DNA from: JALYUS01 sp038231255
GTDB taxonomy: Bacteria; Chloroflexota; Chloroflexia; Thermomicrobiales; JALYUS01
DNA: 64,000 nucleotides
Assembly (NCBI GenBank): GCA_038231255.1
Contig: JBBRLR010000018.1
Span: 1 to 64,000, forward strand
Reading direction: 5' to 3'
The translations under genes were made by a program, and so were the position numbers. Numbering within the stretch: the stretch's first letter is position 1; every line of letters begins with the position of its first letter. Shown piece by piece: positions 32,815-41,648 of the stretch. The notes under the pieces are model-generated. The model made no database searches. It saw nothing but the letters and a program-made list of their open reading frames with translations, and was not told the origin of the DNA.

Positions 32815-33912
32815 ATGAGTGAGACGTTTGTCGCGCGGGACCGGCCGGTATCGCGGCCTGCGGTGCGGATACTCTGCTACGGCGCGGGGGCAGTCGGCAG
32901 TTTTATCGCGGCGCGGCTCGGGCTGACGGGCGCGGACGTGACGCTGCTCGGTCGCCCCGCGACGGTGGCATCGCTCGCCAGCACCGGCCTCGCGCTCGAA
33001 ACGGACGGGCGGACATTCGTCGCTCTCGTCCGCGCGGTCAGCAGCGTTGACGCGGTGCGCACGCCGCCCGATCTCGTCTTTCTCGCCGTCAAGTCGCACG
33101 ATACCGCAGCCGCGCTGCCCGACCTGAAACGTTTGGCGGGAATGGGCGCGACGATCTGCACGATGCAGAATGGCGTCGGCAACGAGCAGATGCTGATTGA
33201 TGCGCTCGGTGCGGAGCATGTCGTGAGCGGCGCGATTACGATCAGCGTGAGTATGCCGGAACCGGGCCTCGTCGTGCAGCACACGGGCGAGGGCGGCGTC
33301 GCCTTCGCGCCCGTACCCGGCGGCCCATCGCCCGGCACGGCGCTCGCCATCTTCGACGAGGCGGGGCTGCCGGCGGCCGGTGTCACGTCGTACCACGATC
33401 TCAAATGGTCCAAACTGCTGCTCAATCTGCTCGCGAACGCGCAGGCGGCGATCCTCGACAGCGATGCTACGACCGTTGTCAACAACCCGGCGTTGTTCGG
33501 CGTCGAGCAGCGAGCATTTCGCGAGGCGTTGCGTGTGATGCGACGCGTCCCGGCGCAGCCAATCGGCTTGCCGGGATACGATGTGCCGAAACTCGCGCTG
33601 GCGATGCGCTTCCCCCGGCCCGTCGCGTGGCGGCTCTTGAGGGAACGGATCGGCGGCGGACGGGGCGAGAAACGACCGTCGCTCGCCCTCGATCTCGCGC
33701 GCGGTAAGCGGCAAACTGAGGTGGATTGGCTGAACGGCGCGGTGGTCGCGGCGGCGCGGCAATACGGGATGCGTGCGCCCGTCAACGAGACGCTCGCCGC
33801 GCTGGTCGGCCAACTGACCGCCGATCCCGCCGCCTGTCCTCCCGTCTCCGAACGGCGCATGTGGCTCCAGCGGTCGCTCCGGGAGCGCGGCGTCCGCGTC
33901 CGATTAACATGA
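32815..33912 (+). CDS. panE: Ketopantoate reductase (2-dehydropantoate 2-reductase)
   Basis: 365 aa. N-terminal Rossmann domain with ILCYGAGAVGSFIAARL near residue 19 for NADPH. A C-terminal helical domain carries the catalytic Lys in KWSKLLLNLLANAQAAI near 200, and a Lys/Glu pair is typical of ApbA/PanE. The enzyme reduces ketopantoate to pantoate for coenzyme A synthesis. Somewhat longer than E. coli PanE (303 aa), partly from a polar N-terminus. The following small gene starts inside its stop codon (ATGA). Confidence 0.88.
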   Translation: MSETFVARDRPVSRPAVRILCYGAGAVGSFIAARLGLTGADVTLLGRPATVASLASTGLALETDGRTFVALVRAVSSVDAVRTPPDLVFLAVKSHDTAAALPDLKRLAGMGATICTMQNGVGNEQMLIDALGAEHVVSGAITISVSMPEPGLVVQHTGEGGVAFAPVPGGPSPGTALAIFDEAGLPAAGVTSYHDLKWSKLLLNLLANAQAAILDSDATTVVNNPALFGVEQRAFREALRVMRRVPAQPIGLPGYDVPKLALAMRFPRPVAWRLLRERIGGGRGEKRPSLALDLARGKRQTEVDWLNGAVVAAARQYGMRAPVNETLAALVGQLTADPAACPPVSERRMWLQRSLRERGVRVRLT

Positions 33913-34112
33913 GCACGCGCGGCGGCGAGCAGGAAAGCCTCATGCGGCGTGGCTGCTTCATCAGCGGCGTCGTGACGGTGATCGTGCTGATCGTGCTCAA
34001 GCGTTTCCTTTTTCGGTTGCCGCCGCTCGGTATTCTTGTGCTCGCGGCGCTGCTCTGGGTCGGGTTCTTCGTTTTTATCCTGCGGCGTGGCGGGAACCGA
34101 AAAGCGGAATAG
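33909..34112 (+). CDS. Small membrane protein
   Basis: 67 aa, ATG overlapping the panE stop (ATGA). Two hydrophobic segments (about 18-32 and 40-58) are joined by the short KRFLFRLPPLG loop, and the C-terminus is basic. No family recognised. Translational coupling to panE indicates cotranscription, though the functional link is unclear. Confidence 0.65.
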   Translation: MSTRGGEQESLMRRGCFISGVVTVIVLIVLKRFLFRLPPLGILVLAALLWVGFFVFILRRGGNRKAE

Positions 34113-34138
34113 CCATATCTGAATGGAGTGCACACGGA

Positions 34139-34804
34139 GTGGACGTGACCGATTTGCCACAGTGGGAAGCGCGGTTCGCGGCCTTTCTCGGCGAGAACCG
34201 GCACGCGGAAGACGCGGCGCACGACGCGATGCATATCCGGCGCGTCGTCGTGAATGCCCGCGCGCTCGCGGCAGCAGAGGGAGCGGACCATGCGGTTGTC
34301 CTGCCCGCCGCGTGGCTGCACGACTGCGTGATCGTGCCGAAAAATTCGCCGCAGCGGACGATGGCGTCGCGGCTCGCAGCGACGGCGGCGGGCGAATATC
34401 TGCACGCCGCCGGCTATCCGCCCGTGCATATCCCAGCGATTCAGCACGCCATCGAGGCGCATAGTTTCTCGGCGCGCATCGCCCCGCGCACACTGGAAGC
34501 CCAGGTCGTGCAGGACGCCGACCGGCTCGACGCCCTCGGTGCGGTCGGTGTCGCGCGGACACTGATGCTCGGCGGTGCGATGGGCAAGCCGCTCTACGAC
34601 GCAGACGAGCCATTCCCCGTCGCGCGCACCGCCGATGACCGCGAGAATGTCCTCGATCACTTCTTCGTCAAGTTGCTGACCCTGAGCGACACGATGCAAA
34701 CGCGCGCCGGTCGCACGGAAGCGGAGCGCCGCACCGTATTCATGCGCCGCTATCTCGCGCAACTCGGTGAAGAAATCGGAGCTGCGTCGCTGCTTGCTCA
34801 GTGA
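34139..34804 (+). CDS. HD-domain phosphohydrolase
   Basis: 221 aa with an HD superfamily metal site: DAAHDAMHIRRVV near residue 23 (first His), AAWLHDCVIVP near 60 (HD pair) and the later QDADRLDALGAVG segment (Asp). This subgroup (predicted HD/PDEase) hydrolyses phosphate esters or nucleotides in the cytoplasm. GTG start with a GGAGTG site; another GTG two codons later is possible. Its last 7 bp overlap the 3' end of the convergent RNase H gene. Confidence 0.88.
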   Translation: MDVTDLPQWEARFAAFLGENRHAEDAAHDAMHIRRVVVNARALAAAEGADHAVVLPAAWLHDCVIVPKNSPQRTMASRLAATAAGEYLHAAGYPPVHIPAIQHAIEAHSFSARIAPRTLEAQVVQDADRLDALGAVGVARTLMLGGAMGKPLYDADEPFPVARTADDRENVLDHFFVKLLTLSDTMQTRAGRTEAERRTVFMRRYLAQLGEEIGAASLLAQ

Positions 34805-35208
34805 CCGAGGGTGCGTACGCTCATCGCGCGGGGTTGCCATTGCACATCGGCGCGCTTGAAGCGGGCGAGGAGCGCGGTCGCTTCGGCGTGGAGCGGGCGG
34901 ATGTGCGGCGTCCTCACTTTCCACTTGCCGGTCACCTGGAAGATGACAAGTTGGCTGTCACCGCGCACCGCGAGGGTGGACGCTTTCGGGTCCGTGCCCG
35001 ACGCAGTGAGATGATTGACCACATCGTGCAGGGCGGCGATCAGTGTTTGATACTCCGCCTCATTGTTCGTCACATTCTTGCCAAAGGTCAGCCGTTCGAT
35101 CCGGCGCTCGGCGTGCGTCCGCAGTTCGTACGAGCCGTATCCGTCGCCCGGATTCCCGCGCGAGCCGCCATCGAAAATAATCGTGTACTCCGCCTTGTTT
35201 CGTTCCAT
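34798..35208 (-). CDS. Ribonuclease HI-family protein, C-terminally short
   Basis: 136 aa RNase H fold: IIFDGGSRGNPGDGYG supplies D13, TNNEAEYQTL supplies E50 and VRGDSQLVIFQ supplies D84. These are the first three catalytic carboxylates of RNase HI, which cuts RNA in RNA-DNA hybrids. The usual final helix with the fourth Asp (consensus ..REENxxAD..) is absent; the chain ends WQPRAMSVRTLGH right where it should begin. The 3' end overlaps the convergent HD gene, so the loss may reflect truncation. The cut may reduce or alter activity. Confidence 0.8.
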   Translation of the reverse strand: MERNKAEYTIIFDGGSRGNPGDGYGSYELRTHAERRIERLTFGKNVTNNEAEYQTLIAALHDVVNHLTASGTDPKASTLAVRGDSQLVIFQVTGKWKVRTPHIRPLHAEATALLARFKRADVQWQPRAMSVRTLGH

Positions 35209-35286
35209 TGCGGCGATGGTATCATGTCCGTACAGTTTGGGCCAGGGATGTCGAAGACGTCGTGACGATGAAGGGGATGGGGTGCA

Positions 35287-36789
35287 ATGGCCGCGCTCGC
35301 GCTTACTCTACTGCTCGCGATCCTCTGGATCGCCCTGGTCGGGATCGGCTATTGGCATGGCGGGTGGCGGCAGGTTGCCTTGCTCGCGGCGATGCTGCTC
35401 TCCTACGCCGTCCTTTCCGAGTGGGCCGCGCCGAACGGTCGCGATCTCTCCACCCGGTTCCACTGGAGCGTGGCGCGGACGACGACCGGGGTCGCGCTGC
35501 TGTATCTGCTCGTTGGCACGCTGATCCTCGGACTGCTCGGCAGTTTCGCGCTCTACCGGCCCCGCCCGCTCGGTCCGGTGGAGCGTCGGCTCGGTGCGGT
35601 GATGGGCACCCTCAATGGCGGGTTGCTCCTCGCGCTCGTCCTCCGTACGCTCCGCTCGTATGCATTCGCGGCGGGGCGCGGTCCAGCGTTGCACGACAGC
35701 CCCTTGTCTCGCTTTCTGATCGAGGATGTCGGCTATCTTCTACTCGTCGCATTCCTGCTCGGCGGGGTCGCGGCGGTTGTCGGCGTTGTTGCCGCGCGGC
35801 GCGATGGAGTGCGCGAGCAGGCGCTACTCGATGCGGTTACGATGCCAACTGCTCAACAGAACGACGAGCGCCCCGCCACGCCCGCATTGTCCGTGCATGC
35901 TCCATCCGCACCCTCCATCGTCCCGCCGCCGCCCGCACCGGTCTACGCGATGGCCCCGCTGATTGATTGGCCCACCAGCCCGCCGCCCGGTGTGCGAGCG
36001 CCGCCGCCGAGTGCGGCGTCGCTGCCCGTGCCCGAAGCGCCGCACATCGTCGTGCAACCGGAGGCCGCGCGCCCGCCCGCGCCCCTGCCTACCCATCTGC
36101 GAGTGCCGCCGCGCGTCTCGCCGCCGATGGTCTACCCGGTCGTCGATCTCATTGCGGCGCAGGCGAAACCGGCGACGCGACCGCCCCGACCCGTCGGCCC
36201 CCCGCCCGGTGCGGCGCATCCTACCTTTGTGCCGCCGGTCGTGCGCGAACTCGACCTGCCAATAGACGAGACACCCCCACCCCTCGTGCGGGAATTGGAG
36301 GTCGTGACTGGAGATGTGCCAGTCGTGCGGGACGAGATTGCGCCGATTCCCGAGACGGCGCGGAGCGAACCGCAACCCGAGGAGAAGGGAGAAATGATGC
36401 CCCCCCAAACACAAAAACCGGCGATTGCCCCACCAATACCGGACGCGACGCTGGCGACTGCGGCGATGCCGGCGATTGTCCCGCCGCGACCGCCACCAAT
36501 GCTCGCCACTCGTCCGGCGTCGGGGAAGCCGCCCACGCTGCCCAGCGCCACGCCCCCCGCGCCCGAAGGGCGCGCACCAATGGACGAGGCGACGAAGGCG
36601 CGCACCGGGTTCGCCCGTGTCGCGATCGCCCGGCAGGGAGGTGACCGGTCCGACGAGATTATGCCGCCGGAGCCGCTGCAACCGCCGCTGCCGACCGGGC
36701 CGCGCATCCATCAATGCCCCGCCTGCGGCTACCCGGTGCGCGATCACGCCCGCTATTGCCCCAACTGCGGCAGTCGTCAGGGGCGGTGA
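35287..36789 (+). CDS. CvpA-like membrane domain fused to Pro-rich linker and C-terminal zinc ribbon
   Basis: 500 aa. Residues 1-170 contain about five hydrophobic helices arranged like CvpA (GYWHGGWRQVALLAAML, LLYLLVGTLILGLLG, RRLGAVMGTLNGGLLLALVL, SPLSRFLIEDVGYLLL). A long Pro/Ala-rich cytoplasmic or periplasmic linker (about 190-465) follows. The last 25 residues carry two CxxC pairs, CPACGYPVRDHARYCPNCG, a zinc ribbon typical of regulatory or scaffold proteins. Unusual as a fusion. Role unknown. Confidence 0.75.
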   Translation: MAALALTLLLAILWIALVGIGYWHGGWRQVALLAAMLLSYAVLSEWAAPNGRDLSTRFHWSVARTTTGVALLYLLVGTLILGLLGSFALYRPRPLGPVERRLGAVMGTLNGGLLLALVLRTLRSYAFAAGRGPALHDSPLSRFLIEDVGYLLLVAFLLGGVAAVVGVVAARRDGVREQALLDAVTMPTAQQNDERPATPALSVHAPSAPSIVPPPPAPVYAMAPLIDWPTSPPPGVRAPPPSAASLPVPEAPHIVVQPEAARPPAPLPTHLRVPPRVSPPMVYPVVDLIAAQAKPATRPPRPVGPPPGAAHPTFVPPVVRELDLPIDETPPPLVRELEVVTGDVPVVRDEIAPIPETARSEPQPEEKGEMMPPQTQKPAIAPPIPDATLATAAMPAIVPPRPPPMLATRPASGKPPTLPSATPPAPEGRAPMDEATKARTGFARVAIARQGGDRSDEIMPPEPLQPPLPTGPRIHQCPACGYPVRDHARYCPNCGSRQGR

Positions 36790-36804
36790 TGCGCCATTAT
36801 CGTC

Positions 36805-36908
36805 GTAGCGTGGGCTTCAGCCTGCGTCCCCGTGTGACACTCGTAGGCTGGAAAGCCCGCGCTACCGAGTCAGGGACTACTGGGGACGCAGGCTGAAGCC
36901 CACGCTAC
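36805..36908. repeat. Class C inverted repeat (GTAGCGTGGGCTTCAGCCTGC)
   Basis: GTAGCGTGGGCTTCAGCCTG begins at 36805 and continues CGTCCCC. Its exact reverse complement lies at 36882-36908, and a third, partly diverged copy (CTCGTAGGCTGGAAAGCCCG) sits between at 36840-36867. Each copy can also fold on itself (GGCTTCAGCC, GGCTGGAAAGCC). It fills the gap between two convergent genes. Confidence 0.85.
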
Positions 36909-36925
36909 CTGTTGGTAGGGGTGGG

Positions 36926-37723
36926 CTACACGCGGCTCCAGCGTGGCAGTGGCGGGACGACGGGCGAGAGGAGCGGCGGTGAACCGACGATCTGCTCGAT
37001 GGTCCGGTACAGGTCTCGGTCTTTCGGGGGATCGAGCAGGAAGGGTATCCGACTCGTCAGCGGATCATCCCGCAGCCGTCGCAGGACGAGCGAGACAATC
37101 CCTTGTCTCCGGCTGCCGACATCCACAATCAGCAGATCGGGCTGCTCGCGCACCGCCATATCGTGCAGCTTATCGCCCCACCGACACCCCACGACCTTGT
37201 ATCCTTTGCGCTCGAGTTGCTCAGTGAAGGACGTAACGCCGTGCCCATCCGCGTCCACAAGGCCGATCACCGGCCGGATGACCGGCGGCGCGTGCTGCCC
37301 CTTTGCGCGGCCATTTGGCGATGAGGCTATCGGTGCATCGTCCGTCGGCGACTGAATGAGGCCGCCGATTATGGCGAGCAGATCAGCAATTTGGAATGGC
37401 TTGGCGAGGACCATACAGCGGTATTCCTCGAGCATCCGCCCCCACTCGCGCATGAACGCGGTATCCGCCGTGCAGATGAGAACCGGGGTGCCCACCGTGG
37501 CCGGGTTGCGGCGCAGCCGTTGCAGCACGGCGAGGCCGGCGCGGGGATGTTCCATGCGGATGTCGAGGATCACCGCGTCCGGCCGCTCGCTTTCTATTAA
37601 TTCATATGCGCCAGCACCCTGGTGATAGGGGAGGATGCGGTATCCGTCGCCCGTCAGACACTCGGTCATCACGTCCAAAACTGCGGCGTCATCTTCGATG
37701 ATTGCTACAACTGCCGCCGACAT
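36926..37723 (-). CDS. Response regulator with two receiver domains
   Basis: 265 aa. Receiver 1 (about 4-120) has an EDD acidic cluster and a phospho-acceptor Asp in AVILDIRME, and a conserved Lys in VLAKPF. Receiver 2 (about 150-250) has VDADGHG and an Asp in LLIVDVGS, but its Lys region reads LDPPKD, so it may be degenerate. No output domain. Such proteins work as phospho-relays or by protein contact. The start at 37723 follows AAAGGAGAG. It is divergent from an HTH-sensor gene 228 bp away, hinting at a joint circuit. Confidence 0.85.
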   Translation of the reverse strand: MSAAVVAIIEDDAAVLDVMTECLTGDGYRILPYHQGAGAYELIESERPDAVILDIRMEHPRAGLAVLQRLRRNPATVGTPVLICTADTAFMREWGRMLEEYRCMVLAKPFQIADLLAIIGGLIQSPTDDAPIASSPNGRAKGQHAPPVIRPVIGLVDADGHGVTSFTEQLERKGYKVVGCRWGDKLHDMAVREQPDLLIVDVGSRRQGIVSLVLRRLRDDPLTSRIPFLLDPPKDRDLYRTIEQIVGSPPLLSPVVPPLPRWSRV

Positions 37724-37783
37724 CGGCTCTCCTTTTCCATGCTTTGTCCCGTGGCCCCTGTTGTGCGACACTCACAGATGGCT

Positions 37784-37800
37784 GTCTCGATGTGCGAGAC
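37784..37800. promoter_or_regulatory. Inverted repeat in divergent promoter region
   Basis: GTCTCG (37784-37789) and CGAGAC (37795-37800) flank a 5-bp spacer between the double-receiver gene and the divergent HTH gene. It is a candidate operator for the excisionase-like HTH protein; a second short repeat, GCAC-AAAA-GTGC, lies at 37854-37865. Confidence 0.35.
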
Positions 37801-37951
37801 GTCTCTGAGGAACGCGCAGCGCGTCCCCTCACATTAGAAAAATACGACAAAACGCACAAAAGTGCAATAAGCTCGGCGCATTCTGGGGAATTCGCGCAGC
37901 GATTCAGGAGGTTGTCGTGCCGCATTGTTGCCAAAAAAGGGTAAATACGGA

Positions 37952-38701
37952 ATGAGTGATGAGCGAGCGGCGAAGGAGTTGCTCACGGCCGAGGAGGTGG
38001 CTTTGCAACTCGGCCTGCGCGCCACGACGATCTACCAGTGGTGCCGCAAAGGGCTTCTCCCCGCCATCAAACTCGGCAAGGAGTGGCGCATCCGCCGTGC
38101 CGCGCTCGACATCTTCCTGGCGCAGCGGGAGCGGCGGCCGAGCCTGGTCGGCCAGTTGCAGGCCTTTCTCACGATCCCGGATCACGTGCTCGGCATCGCG
38201 GAAAACCGGGCGCTCCTCCACTGGCTCGACGCCGCCTATTTCCAGGTCGGCGCGGCGCACGGCGCGCTCCTGCTCAAGTTTACCGGCGGCGAGGACGTGC
38301 CGCTGGACACATTGCGTGCGGAGATGGAGCGCAACGGGCTGGCGGCACGGCGGTTGGAGGCGGAGGGGCGAATGCGCTTCATCTCCGAACCGAATGCACC
38401 GGACGACCAGGCCGAAGCGTTACACCGGTTCGTGGAGGCGGCGGGCGCGGGTGGGCTGATTTGGGCGAGTTTTAATTGGACGGAGCGGGTGGATATGGAG
38501 ACGGCATTGCGGCAGGAAACGGCGATTGCCGAGCGGGTGAATGCGCGACGGCTAGTGGTGAAGACCGCACTCCTGCAAGCAATTACGGATGATTGGACAT
38601 CGCCCGACCAGCGCCGCGCGCAGGACACGCACGCGGGAGTAATCTGGTTGAGCGAACGCGGGCTGGGGCTGCGCCGGATGATCCCCCTTCCATCGGAGTA
38701 G
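37952..38701 (+). CDS. HTH (excisionase/MerR-like) protein with a MEDS/DcmR-type sensor domain
   Basis: 249 aa. Residues 8-60 are an HTH_17 DNA-binding domain (LTAEEVALQLGLRATTIYQW, KLGKEWRIRRAAL). Residues 75-225 (VLGIAENRALLHWLDAAYFQ, then GALLLKFTGGEDVPLDTLR and GLIWASFNWTERV) resemble the MEDS fold seen in DcmR-type regulators of methylotrophs, which bind a ligand or sense metabolites. ATG 37952 follows an AAGGG. The gene lies divergent from the double-receiver protein. The MEDS call is moderate. Confidence 0.7.
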   Translation: MSDERAAKELLTAEEVALQLGLRATTIYQWCRKGLLPAIKLGKEWRIRRAALDIFLAQRERRPSLVGQLQAFLTIPDHVLGIAENRALLHWLDAAYFQVGAAHGALLLKFTGGEDVPLDTLRAEMERNGLAARRLEAEGRMRFISEPNAPDDQAEALHRFVEAAGAGGLIWASFNWTERVDMETALRQETAIAERVNARRLVVKTALLQAITDDWTSPDQRRAQDTHAGVIWLSERGLGLRRMIPLPSE

Positions 38702-38820
38702 GTGGATGCACAATGGGGTTAGGGCGAAAATATCTTTCAGTCCGTAGCTATGCGTTGTCGAAGAGCGGTGTGGGACGATCGTCGGCAATGATCCGAATAT
38801 CGGCACGAGAGGAGCGGCGT

Positions 38821-38979
38821 GTGCACCGGGAATTCTCGCAAGTATCGGATATCGTCATCCCGACGGGGCGTAATGGCTTCTGCTGTATCATTCCCTGCGC
38901 GCTGCTCTGCGGCCTGTACGCGGCCACCGGCGTCGGCGCGCTGGCGCTCATTCGGCGCTGGTTGCGGAAAAGGGCGTGA
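38821..38979 (+). CDS. Tiny membrane protein
   Basis: 52 aa from a GTG preceded by AGAGGAG at 38808-38814. One Cys-rich hydrophobic helix (FCCIIPCALLCGLYAATGVG) is followed by a basic tail RRWLRKRA. An alternative in-frame start is ATG 38788. Supported only by the good ribosome-binding site and the coherent helix; no family known. Confidence 0.4.
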   Translation: MHREFSQVSDIVIPTGRNGFCCIIPCALLCGLYAATGVGALALIRRWLRKRA

Positions 38980-39021
38980 ACATCCGATCAACAGGGCAAC
39001 CACTTGTTACTCATTGCTCTG

Positions 39022-40677
39022 TCACCGATAAACGCCATTGTGGCCGATGCTGATCGCGCCGGGCTGCGGGAAGTAGGTGACGCCGTGAGGGGCGATGCCG
39101 GTGTGGATGCGCTGCATCAGTTCGCCGTTGCGCGTATCCACGACATAGACATCGCCGTTGAAGCGACCAGACGCCCACAATTGCGATCCGTCTGGCGAGA
39201 CCTGCAGCATGTCCGGGCTGCCGCCAATATTCCACGTATTGACGATATTCTGCGTCGCGAAATCAATCACCGAAATTGTCCCCGCGACGCGGTTGGCGGC
39301 GTAAAGGTAGTTCGTGTCCCGGCTGACGACGAAGCCGTGTGCGCCCGCCCCGGTTGGGATGAAGCCAACCTCGCGCATCGCGATCGGGTCAATGATTGAG
39401 ACGCCGTTGCGGGATTGGTTCGCGACATAGAAGAGCGCGCCGTCCGGTGCGACCTTGACATCAATCGGCTGCCCGCCGACGCGCACCGAGCCGACAATCC
39501 GCATCGCGACCGTGTCTACTTTGTAGACTTGCCCGTCGTATTCGCAGCCGACGATCAGGTACTGTCCATTGGCAGACATATCCATGTGATCCACGCCGGA
39601 GCATGGGATGCGAACGCGCTGGATCACATTCCAGGAGCGAGGATCGTAGAAGTCGAGGCTGTTCTGCGGCTCGGCGGCGACGACTCCCTTGGCGCCATCG
39701 GTCGTGAAATACAGGTTGTAGGGGACGGCCGCGTCAATATTGCGGGTCACTTTGCCCGTCTGCGTGTCAATCTCTGACAGGGTGCTGGAGCCCATGTTCT
39801 CGACATACAGGTGCGCGAAGTCCGGTGAGGGGCTGACGTGGTGCGAAGTCCGCCCGGTCGGGTAGCGATCAATGATCTGAAAGGACGAGGGATCAATGAC
39901 GGTGACGTTGCCCGCCAGTTCGTCCGGCACATAGACGCGCGCCGCGAGGCTGGCGACGGGCGCGGGATACGGCATTCCCGCTTTCGTGTTCGCCCAGACA
40001 TTGATCGCGAAGCCCGTCGCGGCTGGCGGCTGGCCGGTCGGATACTTGGTGGCGAAGGCATCGCTGCCGACCAGTCCGAGGCTCACCTCGCCCTTCGTCC
40101 CGCTGGCCTCGGGGTGATACTCGAAGCGCGCCCGCTCGAAATACTGGACGTGCGCCGTCTGCCCGCCGTTCGTTTCGTCGAGTTCGTCCGAGATCGGGAA
40201 GCCGAACTGCCCCGCCCCGCCGCCCTGTTGCCAATAGTTCTTGAAGCCGCCGCTGATGCAGCGGTTCGTTTCGGCAAAGCATTGCTCGCCCGTCGCGTTC
40301 GCGGTACGACTGATGGGGTAGCGGGCAGCGAACTGCTCCCGCCCCAGCAGGCCCGGCAGGACGACCGAGGGCGTATTGATGAACTCCTGATGATATTCCA
40401 ACCGTCCGCGCTCGAAATACTGGACGCGATGTGTCTTGCCATCCGCGTTCGGCTCGTCGAACTCGTCGGTGATCGGATAGCCCCAGCGGTCCACGCCGCC
40501 GTGCTCCAACCAGTAGGCGAACAGCATCCCCTTGACGCATTTCTGCGTCTGGGTGGCGCACGATGCGGGCGGGTCAACCGCCGCCGCGATTTCGGAAGAA
40601 GCAAAAAAGGTCGGGCCAAACGTAAGGAGCAACAAGGGGAGCAGCAGGAGCGTCCCCACGAATAGCCGAAGTCGCAC
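39022..40677 (-). CDS. Secreted YVTN-type beta-propeller with N-terminal 'FGYPI' repeats
   Basis: 551 aa. Signal peptide (about 1-32). Then two copies of a short module (CVKGMLFAYWLEHGGVDRWG and CISGGFKNYWQQGGGAGQFG, each ending in YPI-type turns and VQYFERxRxEYH). A C-terminal seven-bladed-type propeller follows with YVTN-like blades (ARVYVPDELAGNVTVID, FYVANQSRNGVSIID, YLYAANRVAGTISVID). GTG start with GGGAGGG upstream. Likely an extracellular binding or structural protein; the same modules are common in Chloroflexota secreted proteins. Function unknown. Confidence 0.85.
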   Translation of the reverse strand: MRLRLFVGTLLLLPLLLLTFGPTFFASSEIAAAVDPPASCATQTQKCVKGMLFAYWLEHGGVDRWGYPITDEFDEPNADGKTHRVQYFERGRLEYHQEFINTPSVVLPGLLGREQFAARYPISRTANATGEQCFAETNRCISGGFKNYWQQGGGAGQFGFPISDELDETNGGQTAHVQYFERARFEYHPEASGTKGEVSLGLVGSDAFATKYPTGQPPAATGFAINVWANTKAGMPYPAPVASLAARVYVPDELAGNVTVIDPSSFQIIDRYPTGRTSHHVSPSPDFAHLYVENMGSSTLSEIDTQTGKVTRNIDAAVPYNLYFTTDGAKGVVAAEPQNSLDFYDPRSWNVIQRVRIPCSGVDHMDMSANGQYLIVGCEYDGQVYKVDTVAMRIVGSVRVGGQPIDVKVAPDGALFYVANQSRNGVSIIDPIAMREVGFIPTGAGAHGFVVSRDTNYLYAANRVAGTISVIDFATQNIVNTWNIGGSPDMLQVSPDGSQLWASGRFNGDVYVVDTRNGELMQRIHTGIAPHGVTYFPQPGAISIGHNGVYR

Positions 40678-40873
40678 GCCATCCCTCCCGGAATCTTTCT
40701 AAAGCGCGACGGTGCGCGCACCTGTCATTAACAACGTCCCGAACGGCGCAAATAGAACGGGGACGCGGTACACCTTTGAAGGATCACCCAATGTGTCGGC
40801 ATCTTACTACATCCGCCGTAATCGCGCGGTACACTGTCGGAAGTGACCAGATACGCATGAGGAAGGATGCGGT

Positions 40874-41644
40874 GTGAGCGAGCAACAGGTGGGCAAACTT
40901 GCGGGCAAGGTAGCGCTGATTACCGGCGCGGGGCGGGGGATCGGGCAGGCAATCGCGCGTACCTTCGCCCGCGAGGGCGCGGACATCGCCGTCAACTACC
41001 GCAACTCGGCAGCAGGTGCGGAGCAAACGGCGCGCGATGTCCGCGCCCTCGGCCGCCGTGCCGAAACCGTGCAGGCGAATATCAGCAGCGTCGCGGAGGG
41101 GCGGCGACTCGTCGCGGCAACGGTGGAGCGGTTCGGGCGGCTCGACATCCTCGTCAACAACGCCGGGACGTTCGACACGACCGAACTCTTCCACGTCACC
41201 GAGGAAGCCTTCGACACGATCATGGCGACCGATTTTAAGGGGCCGTTCTTTCTCGCGCAGGCCGCCGCGCGCCAGATGGTCGCGCAGGAGGGCGGTGTGA
41301 TTATTAACTTCGCCTCCGGCGTCGCGAAAGACCCCGACCCCGGCTACTTCGTCGGCACGCCGTATGCGGGCGCGAAGGCGGGGCTGTGGCGCGCGAGCCA
41401 GCGGCTGGCGATGGAACTCGGCCCGCTCGGCATCCGCGTCAATGTGATCGTTCCCGGCTTCGTTCATTCGAAGCGTGGGCCGCTGCCGGAGTACGTCCGC
41501 GCCCGGTTCGCGCCGCTCGCCGCCCTCAGACGCACCGGCGAAGTGGACGATGTCGCCCGCGTCGCCCTTTTCCTCGCCTCCGACGATTCCCGCTTCATTA
41601 CCGGCCAAACCCTCGTCGTGGATGGCGGCATCCGCATGCATTGA
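40874..41644 (+). CDS. Short-chain dehydrogenase/reductase (3-oxoacyl-ACP reductase-like)
   Basis: 256 aa classical SDR. TGAGRGIGQAIARTF near residue 18 binds NAD(P). NNAG lies near 93, the catalytic Ser in INFASGVAKD near 146 and the YxxxK motif reads YAGAK near 160. The C-terminal RFITGQTLVVDGGIRMH is typical. The chain is normal length. GTG start with GGAAGGATG upstream. Downstream lies a class A repeat 5 bp past the stop. Substrate unknown. Confidence 0.93.
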   Translation: MSEQQVGKLAGKVALITGAGRGIGQAIARTFAREGADIAVNYRNSAAGAEQTARDVRALGRRAETVQANISSVAEGRRLVAATVERFGRLDILVNNAGTFDTTELFHVTEEAFDTIMATDFKGPFFLAQAAARQMVAQEGGVIINFASGVAKDPDPGYFVGTPYAGAKAGLWRASQRLAMELGPLGIRVNVIVPGFVHSKRGPLPEYVRARFAPLAALRRTGEVDDVARVALFLASDDSRFITGQTLVVDGGIRMH

Positions 41645-41648
41645 ATAC

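Noticed and set aside
37952..38701. Phage excisionase and possible prophage
   Set aside because: HTH of that type is common in regulators. No integrase, att repeats or phage genes are nearby.
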